NCBI GenBank assembly: GCA_021780105.1
Contig: JAJXZJ010000023.1
Span: 62,001-126,000, forward strand
Reading direction: 5' to 3'
Length of the DNA: 64,000 nucleotides
From: a bacterium
GTDB taxonomy: Bacteria > Verrucomicrobiota > Verrucomicrobiia > Limisphaerales > J093
Positions within the stretch are counted from its first letter, which is position 1; the number at the start of each line of letters is the position of its first letter. The translations under genes were made by a program, and so were the position numbers. The notes under the pieces were generated by a model. It worked only from the letters and a program-made list of their open reading frames with translations. It was not told the DNA's origin and searched no databases. Below, in pieces: positions 20,201 through 29,084 of this stretch.

Positions 20201-22946
20201 GTTCAACGTTTTTGGCACCGACCGGCTGGCCTGGAATTACGGCAACGAAGTGCGCGTCGAACTCACGCCCGACCGCACGAACTACGCGATTGGCGAAACC
20301 GCCATCGTGCTGGTGAAAACGCCGATCAACGGTCCCGCGCTCGTCACCGTGGAGCGCGCGAACGTGCGCCGCGCGTTTGTGACAAACCTCGTCGGCAACG
20401 CGCCAGCGGTGGCGGTGCCAATCCTGGCCGGCGACGCGCCGGACGTCTTCGTTTCCGTGCTGGTCCACCGTGGCGCCGCGGACAGCACCCGCGAGGTCAA
20501 GATGCCCGAATACCGCCTCGGCTACTGCCAGCTCAACGTCGAGGCGCCGGATGCGCGGTTGCAGGTCACGGTCAAACCCGACGCCCCCGCGCACCGGCCG
20601 GGCGAGTTGATCCGCGTTGCGGCGGACATCACGGACGCGCGCGGCCAGCCCGCGCCGGACGCGGAGGTCACGCTGTTCGCGGTGGACGAAGGCGTGTTGA
20701 GCCTGACCGGTTTTCCGACGCCGGATCCCTATGCGTTTTTCTTTGCGCCACGGCCGCTGGCCGTCACGAGCGGCATCACGCTGTCGCAACTCATGCCCGA
20801 GGACCCGGCGCAACTTGGTTTTCAAAACAAGGGCTTTATCATCGGCGGCGGCGGACTCGCGCGGCGGCGACAGAATTTTGCGGCGCTGGCATTCTGGAAC
20901 GCGGACCTGCGGACCGACGCCGCCGGGCGCGTCACCGCGGAGTTTCCCGCGCCGGACAACCTCACGCGCTACCGGATCATCGCCGTGGCGCACGACGCGC
21001 GCAGCCGGTTCGGCAACGGCGAGGCCTCCGTGGAGATCAACAAGCCGCTGATGATCGAGCCGGCGCTCCCGGCCTTTGCCAATGTTGGTGACAAACTGTT
21101 CGCGCGGGCCGTCGTGCTGAATCGCACGGATGCGGCTGGCGAAGTCGAAGTCAGTCTCGCGCTCGATGAGACGGCGAAACTGGACGCCGCGGCGCCGTCG
21201 CCGGCTGCCTTGACGAATCGCGTCACCGTGCCGGCGCAAGGTTCGGCGAAACTGGATGTGCCGGTGGAATTCGTCAACGCCGGCGCGGCAAAATGGACGT
21301 GGCGCGCGCGGTTCATCGCGGGAGCGGCGGCCACCGACGCAAAGACGAAAGGTTTTGCCGACGCGGTCCAGTCCACGCTGAAGGTCGGTTACGCGACACC
21401 GCAACGGCGCGACGTTTACCTGGCGCGCGTGACCGGCCAGACAAATCTGCTCGCCGGCGCGGATCCGCAATTGCTTGAAGGCCAGGGGAGCGTGACCGTC
21501 CGCGTCGCCAACACGCGGCTCGGCGACCTCGGCGAAGTGGCGCATTCCCTGCTGACTTATCCCTATGGCTGCGTCGAGCAAACCGCGTCCAAGCTGCTGC
21601 CGCTGCTGGTGCTCCGCGAGCATCCGGCGTTTTTGCCCGGCGTGACGAACCCCGCCGCCATCGAGCGGCAGACGCGCGACGGCGTCTATCAACTGCTGGC
21701 GATGCAGACGCCCGCCGGCGGTCTGGCCTACTGGCCGCACGGCCGCGAGCCGGTGCTCTGGGGCAGCGCCTACGGCGGCATCGCGCTGGCGCTGGCGCGG
21801 CGGCAGGGCGTCCCCGTGGGCGACGCGAGCCTCGACGCACTCGCCGGTTACCTGCGGCAGCAGCTCGAAGGCACGGCGTCACTGCGTGAAAACACGGCCC
21901 TCGGCGACCGCTGCCTGGCGCTTTACGCGCTCGCCTTGCTGGGCAAACCGGAACCGGCGTCCGCCGAAACGTTGTTTGCCAAACGGGCCGAGCTTTCCGG
22001 CGAGGCCACCGCCTGGCTGGCGCTCGCGATTCTGGAGCAGCACGGTGCTTCCGACATGGTCGGCACCCTGCTCGACCCGCGGGCCGCGGTGCGCGCCACC
22101 GGCGGCTGGTTTGGCAACGCGGCCAGCGAACTGGGCGCGCGGCTCCTCGCGTGGGTGCGCTTCCGGCCGCAGGACCCGACCGTGGACGTGCTGGTGCGGG
22201 AGCTGTTCGCCGCGAACCGCAACGGCTGCTGGCAGACCACGCAAGGCAACGCCTGGGGTCTGCTGGCGCTGGCGGAATACGCGGCGCGGGTGGAGGCAAA
22301 ACCCGCCGTCAGCGCCGGCGCGGCGGTTTGGGGCGGCAAGCGGTTTGACTTCGCCTTTGGCGACGAGCCGGCCGCGCGCGAACACACGTTCCTGCTGGCG
22401 ACCCCGCTCGCCAACGTGCCGCTGATGCTGACGAACGCGGCGGCGCAGCCGGTCTTCACCGAAGTCACGCTGGCGGCCCGGCCACGCCTGGCCCAACTGC
22501 CGCGGCAGGACCGTGGCTACCTCATCCAGCGGACTTACGCCAAGCTCGACGGGCAGAACCGGCCGCAGCCGGCGACGGCGTTGCGCGTAGGCGACCGCGT
22601 GCTGGTGACGCTGACGCTGGAGGCGCGGCAGACGGCGTATTTCCTGGCCGTGGATGACGCGCTGCCGGCGGTGTTCGAGGCGGTCAACCCGGAATTCAAA
22701 TCGCGCGCGGCCGCCGGCGCCGATCTGGCCGGGGACTGGGTGAGCGACCACCGCGAACTGCGCGCGGACCGCGTGCTCTTCTTCTGCAACCAGCTTTTAC
22801 CGGGGCGCTACACGATCCGCTACCTCGCGCGCGTTTGCGCGGCCGGCACCGTCACCGCGCCGCCGGCGAAAGCGGAGGAGATGTATCATCCGGAGCGGTT
22901 CGGGTTGACGGCGACAGAAACCGTGGCCGCCGCGCCGCTGAATTGA
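17241..22946 (+). CDS. bacterial alpha-2-macroglobulin family lipoprotein with thioester motif
   Basis: Lipobox LVFWAGC; MG-type repeats; FFSDRPVYRPGDTVQLKAI; thioester YGCVEQTASKLLPLL (CVEQ at 21570-21581). Confidence 0.92.
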   Translation: MFRRLAQFARRPTVSPGLALLVLLVFWAGCSPRRQIADGVQLVLNPDTLEPTTTFELRFDQPVVRPDCVGQSATLSPLVITPALRGQFVWLSQRSGVFTPAEPAALDMEYRFQVRAGLTQADGRPLAARLDWRLRTPPLRAELMCSTSSGTTDTNLPAVPVLRLDFNAAVRAAAAAGDIVFRSRTGGTMTARVVQASRHEWQAAGVWWADPAPTWQRQFATPRVKDAVSAQIFSMPAPANDETFANALLVTPVKPLPVGEGWELVLARGLPAADGRLRLPAELRLPLGGVQPFVVTGVAPHNTLRGGRRIEVAFSKPLSPELNVANLTNWVAVEPAPAKVAITPTWNRVIVTGRFELTNEYRVTIRRGLPAREPFALAADDTTAVQFEPMPPRLYFPEFSTEQLAAGRREFPLLCVNAQRVTVRARELSRDTLVHALRGYRSYYRSWDERDDPDEPFREIGFNLVPGRTIFERNYTLTNATDASGQLPLRWDDVLAGRPHGAVFLEAVDETSRAGRTWRVGTEALVQLTDLGLAWKRSRDAGLLVQVFSYTTGRPVTGAAVRLATDENETLDRAVTDAAGLAQLRAATNAAFVLAETADDLHAASLDAGSIPLYGFGLPVEWDWQRDTDTLQVMFFSDRPVYRPGDTVQLKAIARDSRGGAFMVPAGRPVTLRAVNAVGQTFLETNLVFGPLGSLDRAVTLPSVGSGGYYAELCRGDAVLARRDFRVAEYKPNAFEVSLTTKPVFAAGEAPAIGLDARYLLGQPLTRANIAWSLRGQDEDFAPAGFDRFVFCGDIWMTELDRGPGSLTLEGQAAFATNLVIKPAVTITPRAPHPRRCELLAEVTDLNQQTVSQRTAFLQHSSAFYLGLDTLPDLLRAGETVPVSVVAVGADGQPWPTPVRARVTLQRVMWRTVRVEAAGGVVSYQNEPVLQDVARATVDTAAVVQDNGHWVTKGEPATRLPVAEAGMYLLDVTAKDDAGHDVVTATMFNVFGTDRLAWNYGNEVRVELTPDRTNYAIGETAIVLVKTPINGPALVTVERANVRRAFVTNLVGNAPAVAVPILAGDAPDVFVSVLVHRGAADSTREVKMPEYRLGYCQLNVEAPDARLQVTVKPDAPAHRPGELIRVAADITDARGQPAPDAEVTLFAVDEGVLSLTGFPTPDPYAFFFAPRPLAVTSGITLSQLMPEDPAQLGFQNKGFIIGGGGLARRRQNFAALAFWNADLRTDAAGRVTAEFPAPDNLTRYRIIAVAHDARSRFGNGEASVEINKPLMIEPALPAFANVGDKLFARAVVLNRTDAAGEVEVSLALDETAKLDAAAPSPAALTNRVTVPAQGSAKLDVPVEFVNAGAAKWTWRARFIAGAAATDAKTKGFADAVQSTLKVGYATPQRRDVYLARVTGQTNLLAGADPQLLEGQGSVTVRVANTRLGDLGEVAHSLLTYPYGCVEQTASKLLPLLVLREHPAFLPGVTNPAAIERQTRDGVYQLLAMQTPAGGLAYWPHGREPVLWGSAYGGIALALARRQGVPVGDASLDALAGYLRQQLEGTASLRENTALGDRCLALYALALLGKPEPASAETLFAKRAELSGEATAWLALAILEQHGASDMVGTLLDPRAAVRATGGWFGNAASELGARLLAWVRFRPQDPTVDVLVRELFAANRNGCWQTTQGNAWGLLALAEYAARVEAKPAVSAGAAVWGGKRFDFAFGDEPAAREHTFLLATPLANVPLMLTNAAAQPVFTEVTLAARPRLAQLPRQDRGYLIQRTYAKLDGQNRPQPATALRVGDRVLVTLTLEARQTAYFLAVDDALPAVFEAVNPEFKSRAAAGADLAGDWVSDHRELRADRVLFFCNQLLPGRYTIRYLARVCAAGTVTAPPAKAEEMYHPERFGLTATETVAAAPLN

Positions 22947-23006
22947 CGCGCCGCGAACATCTGGCCGCTTGCGCGTGCCGGCTCTCAACGCCACACTGGG
23001 CGCGTC

Positions 23007-23903
23007 ATGCAGCTCATCCGCGAGATTTACGCTGCCGCCAGCGCCGACGAACGGCCGGTGGTGTCGTTCGAGTTTTTCACCCCAAAAACCGACGAGGGCG
23101 ACCGCGCGTTTTTTCACAGGACACTGCCGCAGCTTGCGCGGCTGAAGCCCGGTTTTTGCTCGGTGACCTACGGCGCCGGCGGCAGCACACGCGAAAAAAC
23201 GCTCGGCATGGTCGAGCGAATGCAGCGCGAGTTTCACACGCCCGGCATGGCGCATCTGACGTGCGTCGGCTCCACGCGCCGGCAAATTGTGGAACTGCTG
23301 GCCGATGCGCGTGCCCGCGGCATTCAAAACATCCTGGCGCTGCGGGGCGATCCGCCGGCGGGTACCGGGGGGTTTGCGCGGACGGAGGGTGGTTTTGCCT
23401 TCGCGCACGAACTGGTCACGCTGACGCGCGAGCTGGGCGGATTCTCGGTCGGCGTGGCGGGTTTTCCGGAAGGCCACCCCGAATGCAAGGAAGGCCGGCA
23501 TGTGGACTGGCAGCGGCTGTGCGCGAAGATCGAGTGCGGGGCGGATTTCGTTGTGACGCAGCTCTTTTTTGACAACGCCCTGTTCTACGAGATGCGCGAC
23601 TTCCTGACGAAGAAACTGGGCCTGACCGTGCCGATCGTTCCCGGCATCATTCCGATTCTCAACGCCGGGCAGATCAGGAAATTCGTCGCGTTGTGCGGCG
23701 CCACCCTGCCCGGGCCGTTGCTTGAGGGGCTGGAAAAAATCGGCGACGACGAGGCCGCCGCCACGGAATTCGGCATTGATTACGCCACGGATCAATGCGC
23801 CGATCTGCTGCGACAGGGCGTGCCGGGACTGCATTTTTACACGCTCAACAAGACGCACTCGACGACGCGTATTCTCCACAACCTGGGCCTGGCACCCCAA
23901 TAG
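23007..23903 (+). CDS. metF: methylenetetrahydrofolate reductase
   Basis: VSFEFFTPKTDEGDRAFF, CSVTYGAGGSTREKTL, ILALRGDPPAG, DFVVTQLFFDNALFYEM, VPIVPGIIPI. Confidence 0.95.
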   Translation: MQLIREIYAAASADERPVVSFEFFTPKTDEGDRAFFHRTLPQLARLKPGFCSVTYGAGGSTREKTLGMVERMQREFHTPGMAHLTCVGSTRRQIVELLADARARGIQNILALRGDPPAGTGGFARTEGGFAFAHELVTLTRELGGFSVGVAGFPEGHPECKEGRHVDWQRLCAKIECGADFVVTQLFFDNALFYEMRDFLTKKLGLTVPIVPGIIPILNAGQIRKFVALCGATLPGPLLEGLEKIGDDEAAATEFGIDYATDQCADLLRQGVPGLHFYTLNKTHSTTRILHNLGLAPQ

Positions 23904-23939
23904 GCTCCGAGGCAAACCTGCTGACCAAACCGAACAATC

Positions 23940-24830
23940 ATGTTTCTCACCGGCATTGCAGACGAGGCGGGCGCGGACGTTGACACGCAAATCCGCGCCA
24001 CGCGCGAACTCGGTTGGACCACGCTCGAAGCCCGCGCCGTCGCGGTGCCCGGCTTCGAAAAGGCCAACTTCCACGACATCCCGGACGCCGCGTTCGACGC
24101 GGTGGCCGGCCGGTTGCGCGACGCGGGCATCAGCGTTTGTTGCCTCGGCTCCGCCATCATGAACTGGGGCAAGACGGTGGACACGCCGTTTGACGTGACG
24201 CTTGCCGAGGTGCGCCGCGCCATCCCGCGGATGCAACGGCTGGGGACAAAATTCGTCCGCGTCATGAGCTTCAAGCCGGCGGACGAGGCCGACACGATCC
24301 CGCCGGTGGTTTTCGAGCGCGTCCGCGAAGTGACGCAAAGGTTTCTCGACGCCGGCCTGCAACCGGTCCACGAGAACTGCATGAACCACGGCGGCATGAG
24401 CCCGCGGCACGCGTGCCAGTTGCTCGCCGAAGTTCCCGGCCTGAAGTGGGTTTTCGACACGGCCAACCCGATCTTCAACCCCGACCGCTCGCGGCCCCGC
24501 CCCTGGCCGCGGCAGGATCCGTGGGAATTCTGGCTCGCGGTGCGCGATGTGACCGCCCACATCCACGCGAAGGACGCCGTGTGGAATCCGGTGAAAAACG
24601 ACGCCGATTACCACTGGCCAGGCGCGGGCGACGGCCGCGTGCGAGACATCCTGCGGGACGCGCTGAGCCGCAGGTATGACGGCGGCATTTCCATCGAACC
24701 GCACATGGCCGTGGTGTTTCACGACGCGCGGGTCACGTCCTCGGCGGAGGCGCAGTTTGCCAACTACGTCGAATACGGCCGGCGCTTGGGCAAGCTGCTG
24801 GCCGGACTGGCAGGGCCGGCCGCTGCCTGA
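23940..24830 (+). CDS. sugar phosphate isomerase/epimerase (xylose isomerase-like TIM barrel)
   Basis: LTGIADEAGADVDTQIRATRELGWTTLEAR...LQPVHENCMNHGG...LKWVFDTANP...HIHAKDAVW...GGISIEPHM. Confidence 0.85.
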   Translation: MFLTGIADEAGADVDTQIRATRELGWTTLEARAVAVPGFEKANFHDIPDAAFDAVAGRLRDAGISVCCLGSAIMNWGKTVDTPFDVTLAEVRRAIPRMQRLGTKFVRVMSFKPADEADTIPPVVFERVREVTQRFLDAGLQPVHENCMNHGGMSPRHACQLLAEVPGLKWVFDTANPIFNPDRSRPRPWPRQDPWEFWLAVRDVTAHIHAKDAVWNPVKNDADYHWPGAGDGRVRDILRDALSRRYDGGISIEPHMAVVFHDARVTSSAEAQFANYVEYGRRLGKLLAGLAGPAAA

Positions 24831-24843
24831 AGGCGAGCGGGAT

Positions 24844-25503
24844 TCAGGCGGCCCGTTTCGAAAGCAGGTTGGCGAGTGCGTTGAACAAGACCGGACGATC
24901 CGCCAGCTCCTGCGTTGGAGTAATGGCGGTCATCAGGCCAAAGCCCGCGCCGTAGGCCGGGCCATTGATCACGCAGGCATCCGTGTGGCAGTCGCGCATC
25001 TGTCGGGCCGCCGCGACGAGCGCCTGCTCACGGCCGCCGTCCACCTCGAACTTCCAGCCGGCCAGAATCGCCCCCGGAAACCAGTCACGCAGCTCGGCGA
25101 TGATTTTCGGCGTCGGCACGAGTTCCGCGAGCAGGCTGCCGGCGCGCGTGGACAGTTTGCCCGCAGCGAGTGGAGTTAATTCGCCGGCGGCTGATCGTTG
25201 CCAGACTTGGCCAAAGGCGAAATCGCTCACGGCGGCGGCGTGGAAGACAGCGTCCACCGGCGTGCCAGCAAGCCGCTGCAGCCGCGTGCGCAAATCCGCC
25301 GTCGTGGAAAAACGTTCGACGGTCCGGGCCGACTGTTCGCCGGCCCAGACCGATATTTCGCCAAGGAGCAGCGTGACGCTGTGGCCGCGGGCGGTGAGAA
25401 GGTTTGCCAGCTCGGAACCCAGCCGGCCGGTGGAAAAATTTGTCAACCGCCGCACCTGATCGAGCGGCTCGAAGGTCGGGCCGGCGGTGACGACACAGTT
25501 CAT
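24844..25503 (-). CDS. coaB: phosphopantothenate-cysteine ligase (CoaB domain only)
   Basis: MNCVVTAGPTFEPLDQVRRLTNFSTGRLGSELANLLTARGHSVTLLLGE, DAVFHAAAVSDF, KFEVDGG; no CoaC/Dfp flavoprotein domain in the ORF. Confidence 0.8.
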   Translation of the reverse strand: MNCVVTAGPTFEPLDQVRRLTNFSTGRLGSELANLLTARGHSVTLLLGEISVWAGEQSARTVERFSTTADLRTRLQRLAGTPVDAVFHAAAVSDFAFGQVWQRSAAGELTPLAAGKLSTRAGSLLAELVPTPKIIAELRDWFPGAILAGWKFEVDGGREQALVAAARQMRDCHTDACVINGPAYGAGFGLMTAITPTQELADRPVLFNALANLLSKRAA

Positions 25504-25539
25504 CCGCTTGGGTTCACGATTGGCTGAAACGGTCTCGTT

Positions 25540-26418
25540 TCAGAATTTGACCGTTTCGAGATAACGCAGGCTGACGGGCAGTTGCGGCTCCACGCTCGGC
25601 GACTCGTCCTCGATGAAATACCATTTCACGCCGACCTTTTTTGCAGCGCGAAGGATGCCCGGCAGGTCCATCTGGCCTTCGCCGCAGGCAACATCATTGG
25701 TCACGTCCGTGCCCCCGGCGAGCGAGCCAGTTGTAAGCCCCTTGCGCATGTCTTTCAAATGCATCAGCTCCCAACGATGGCCGTATTTCTTCAGCAGCCT
25801 GACGGGGTCCTGACCGGGGAAGACGATCCAGAAGATGTCCATTTCGTAGCCGACATATTTCGGGTTCGTTTCCTGCATCAGCAGGTCAAACAGCGTGCCA
25901 TTGCCGTGGGGTTGAAACTCATATCCGTGAGTGTGATAGAAAAATTTGATCCCGTGCTTCGCCAGCACTTCGCCGGCATGGTTGAAGACGGTGGCCGCCT
26001 CGCGGCAGCGCTGCTCCGTGAACGGCCCGTCGTGCGGAATCCACGCGCAGCCGGCATATTTCAAACCCAAAGCCTCGGCCTGCCGGGCGACGCCTTCGGG
26101 GTCGTCACGGAATTGTTCAAAGCCGAAATGATCGGAAATGGGGGTGATGCCGTGCGCGGTGAGCTGGGCCTTGAACTGCGCTGGCTCCATGCCGTAGGTG
26201 CCGGCCAGCTCCGCGTATTTGAAACCCAGCTTCTCCACCTTGGCGAGGGTGCCGGGAACGTCATTTTTGAACGAGTCGCGGAGACTGTAGAGTTGGAGGC
26301 CCAGCGGTCCCTTGAAACTGGGGCCGATGCCGGCATCGTCGGCGGCAAGATTGAAGGCAGCGAGACCGATGACAAGCGCCGGAATGGTGGTGGCGAAGGA
26401 AAACAAAGTCATTTTCAT
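25540..26418 (-). CDS. secreted sugar phosphate isomerase/epimerase family protein
   Basis: Signal peptide; [37 protein letters not shown]...[22 protein letters not shown]...[25 protein letters not shown]. Confidence 0.88.
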   Translation of the reverse strand: MKMTLFSFATTIPALVIGLAAFNLAADDAGIGPSFKGPLGLQLYSLRDSFKNDVPGTLAKVEKLGFKYAELAGTYGMEPAQFKAQLTAHGITPISDHFGFEQFRDDPEGVARQAEALGLKYAGCAWIPHDGPFTEQRCREAATVFNHAGEVLAKHGIKFFYHTHGYEFQPHGNGTLFDLLMQETNPKYVGYEMDIFWIVFPGQDPVRLLKKYGHRWELMHLKDMRKGLTTGSLAGGTDVTNDVACGEGQMDLPGILRAAKKVGVKWYFIEDESPSVEPQLPVSLRYLETVKF

Positions 26419-26491
26419 GCGGCTCCTTTACCACAGACCGGCACGTTTGAAAAGGACCCTCTGCACGGCCGGCACCCGTCGGCGCGTGCGT

Positions 26492-26522
26492 GCGCAACAA
26501 TTGCGCGTGACGCGTTGACGCG
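26492..26522. promoter_or_regulatory. clustered palindrome and direct repeat in a divergent intergenic region (candidate operator)
   Basis: GCGCAA-CAA-TTGCGC (26492-26506) followed by TGACGCG-T-TGACGCG (26508-26522). Confidence 0.3.
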
Positions 26523-26687
26523 CGCAGGAATTGCCCGAATCTGGCGCCAGGAATCGCTGGAAATGGCCGGATTCCAAAATGGTATGCGGGATGCTTGGCA
26601 GGGTGGCAGCAGCCAGTGGCGGCGATGTGCTGCGCGCTGGGGCTGCGAGTTATCAACAAAGCAACCAGAGTAAATCAGGAGACGGTT

Positions 26688-27257
26688 ATGAGAAAATTCA
26701 AACGCATGTTGGTGGTGGCCGGGACCGCGTTGGTTTTGGGTCTTGGCGCGGGCAATCTCGCGGCCCAGAACGGGCCGCCGGGCGGAGGCGGGCCGGGTGG
26801 ACGAGGCAACTTTGATCCTGCCCAGTTCCAGCAACGCATGATGGAGCGCATGAAGGAACAGCTTGAAGTCACGGATGACACGGAGTGGAAAGCCATCGAA
26901 CCGCTCGTGCAAAAAGTCATGGAAGCCCGGCGTGACACCATGATGGGCATGATGGGTGGCCGGGGCATGTTCGGTCGCGGTCCGCGGCCGGGAGGTCCGG
27001 GTGGTGACAACGCGGCCCCGAACAGTGGGAACCAGAACCGCCGCCGCGGCATGTTCGGAGGACCCAGCCCGGAAGCGGAGGCGCTGCAAAAGGCCATTGA
27101 CGCCAAGGCGTCCAGTGCGGAGCTGAAGGCGGCGCTGGACAAATACGTCGCCTCGCGGAAGGAGAAACAAGCCGCGTTGCTGTCGGCGCAGGAGGAACTC
27201 CGCAAGGTGCTCACGCCGCGTCAGGAAGCCATCGCCACGCTGGACAGTCTGCTCTAG
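26688..27257 (+). CDS. secreted Spy/CpxP-like hypothetical protein
   Basis: RBS aggaga upstream; signal peptide MRKFKRMLVVAGTALVLGLGAGNLAAQ; helical, charged C-terminal half. Confidence 0.75.
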   Translation: MRKFKRMLVVAGTALVLGLGAGNLAAQNGPPGGGGPGGRGNFDPAQFQQRMMERMKEQLEVTDDTEWKAIEPLVQKVMEARRDTMMGMMGGRGMFGRGPRPGGPGGDNAAPNSGNQNRRRGMFGGPSPEAEALQKAIDAKASSAELKAALDKYVASRKEKQAALLSAQEELRKVLTPRQEAIATLDSLL

Positions 27258-27264
27258 GACGGCA

Positions 27265-29070
27265 ATGGAAACCAACAGGCATGAGAAGCTGGTGGTCCGG
27301 GCGGCGGCCGAGGTGAAAGCTCCGACGGTGGCGCTGCCGCCCCTGCTCGAACGGATGGTGGCCGCCCGGCAGCTTTCGGCGCTGGACGCTGCCGCCCTCC
27401 TCCGCGCCGGTCCCGCCGGCGCGGTTGAGACGGAGGAAGCCGTGCTCCGCTGGCTGGCGAAGGAATACGATCTCGGTTACACGACGTTGGAAGACGTCGA
27501 ACCCGACCGCCAGCTTCTCTCCCTGTTTCCCGCCCGCATTTTACTGAAGGAGGAATTGCTTCCCCTGCGGCGGATCAACGGGACGGTCGAGGTCGCCACC
27601 AGCCGGCTGTTCGCCACGCACGGCCTGGACGCCTTGAAGACGCTGACCGGCTTGAGCCTCAAGCCGGTTTTGGCGTCCACCGAGGCCATTCAGCGCGAGA
27701 TCAAGCGGCGCCTGGGCGTCGGCGCGGACACGATTGACACCCTGGGCGAGGAAGCGTCGCTCCAGGTCGTGGATGAAAATGCCGAGGATAAAAACGACCT
27801 CGACAACGCGGCCGAGGACGCCTCGATCATCCGGTTCGTGAACCAGGTGGTGCGCGACGCCATCGAATTGCGCGCCTCGGACATTCACCTGGAGCCGTTC
27901 GAGGACGAGTTTCGCATCCGCTACCGCATTGACGGCGTGCTGCAGGAGGTGCCGGTGCCGGCCCAGATCAAGCGCTTCCAGCCGGCCATCGTGTCGCGTG
28001 TCAAAATCCTCAGCCACCTGAACATCGCCGAGAAGCGCCTGCCGCAGGACGGCCGCATCAAGATTCGCATAGACGACGCCGAGGTGGACATCCGCGTGTC
28101 CGTGATCCCCATGCTGCACGGCGAGGCGGTGGTGATGCGCCTTTTGCGCCAGAACTCCACGCTCCGCGGCATGGGCGAGCTGGGCATGGACTCGCGCGAA
28201 TCCGAGTGCTTCGAGCGCGTCCTGCAACTGCCGCACGGGATCATTCTCGTCACCGGGCCGACCGGCAGCGGCAAAACCTCGACGCTCTACACCGCCCTCA
28301 ACACGATCAATGACGCGGTTCGCAAGATCATCACGATCGAGGATCCGGTGGAATACCAGCTAAAAGGCGTCAACCAGATCCAGGTTTCGGAAAAAGCCGG
28401 GCTGACGTTCGCCCGCGGCCTGCGCTCCATCCTGCGCCACGACCCGGACGTGGTGCTGATCGGTGAAATTCGCGACCATGAAACGGCGCAGATTGCCGTG
28501 CAGGCCTCGCTGACCGGCCACCTGGTCTTCTCCACGTTGCACACCAACGACGCTCCTGGCGCGCTGACCCGCCTGGTGGACATGGGCGTGGAACCTTATC
28601 TTGTGGCCTCTTCGCTCGAGGCCGTGCTGGCCCAGCGTCTCGTGCGTGTCCTCTGCAAGCAGTGCAAGGAAGTGGACAACTCGCCGGCCGCCCTCGCCTT
28701 CAAGGAGAAGGTGGACATCCCCGCCAACACGCCGATTTACCGCTCGGTCGGCTGCCGCGAATGCCGCAACACCGGCTTCTACGGCCGCCATGCGATCTTC
28801 GAGTGGATGGATTGCGACAACGAGACGCGGGCGCTGATTTTGAAAAACGTTTCGAGCGACATCATCCGTGACGCCGCGCGCCGCGCCGGCATGAAGACGC
28901 TGGCCGAGGATGGCTGGCGCCTCGTCCGGATGGGCATCACCACGGTGGAGGAGGTTCTGAGCGTGACCACGGCAAAGGAAGTGGCGCAGACGACCAAGGT
29001 GAAAGCCGAACCGGAGGACGGAACCGCCAAACCGGCCGCGCCCGCCGCCCTGGCAGCAAACCGCGCGTGA
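27265..29070 (+). CDS. gspE: type II secretion / type IV pilus assembly ATPase (GspE/PilB)
   Basis: Walker A GPTGSGKTSTLY, DIHLEPFEDEFRIRYRIDGVLQEV, AspBox/HisBox, zinc motif CKQCKE...CRECRNTGFYGR. Confidence 0.97.
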   Translation: METNRHEKLVVRAAAEVKAPTVALPPLLERMVAARQLSALDAAALLRAGPAGAVETEEAVLRWLAKEYDLGYTTLEDVEPDRQLLSLFPARILLKEELLPLRRINGTVEVATSRLFATHGLDALKTLTGLSLKPVLASTEAIQREIKRRLGVGADTIDTLGEEASLQVVDENAEDKNDLDNAAEDASIIRFVNQVVRDAIELRASDIHLEPFEDEFRIRYRIDGVLQEVPVPAQIKRFQPAIVSRVKILSHLNIAEKRLPQDGRIKIRIDDAEVDIRVSVIPMLHGEAVVMRLLRQNSTLRGMGELGMDSRESECFERVLQLPHGIILVTGPTGSGKTSTLYTALNTINDAVRKIITIEDPVEYQLKGVNQIQVSEKAGLTFARGLRSILRHDPDVVLIGEIRDHETAQIAVQASLTGHLVFSTLHTNDAPGALTRLVDMGVEPYLVASSLEAVLAQRLVRVLCKQCKEVDNSPAALAFKEKVDIPANTPIYRSVGCRECRNTGFYGRHAIFEWMDCDNETRALILKNVSSDIIRDAARRAGMKTLAEDGWRLVRMGITTVEEVLSVTTAKEVAQTTKVKAEPEDGTAKPAAPAALAANRA

Positions 29071-29084
29071 GGAATTGAACTGTT

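Noticed and set aside
22797-24722. 641-aa minus-strand ORF
   Set aside because: Antisense to metF and the epimerase; shadow ORF.
26600-26625. Sigma-54 promoter (ttGGcagggtggcaGCa) upstream of the Spy-like gene
   Set aside because: Has GG-N10-GC spacing but a poor -12 element (no TTGC); too weak to call in GC-rich DNA.
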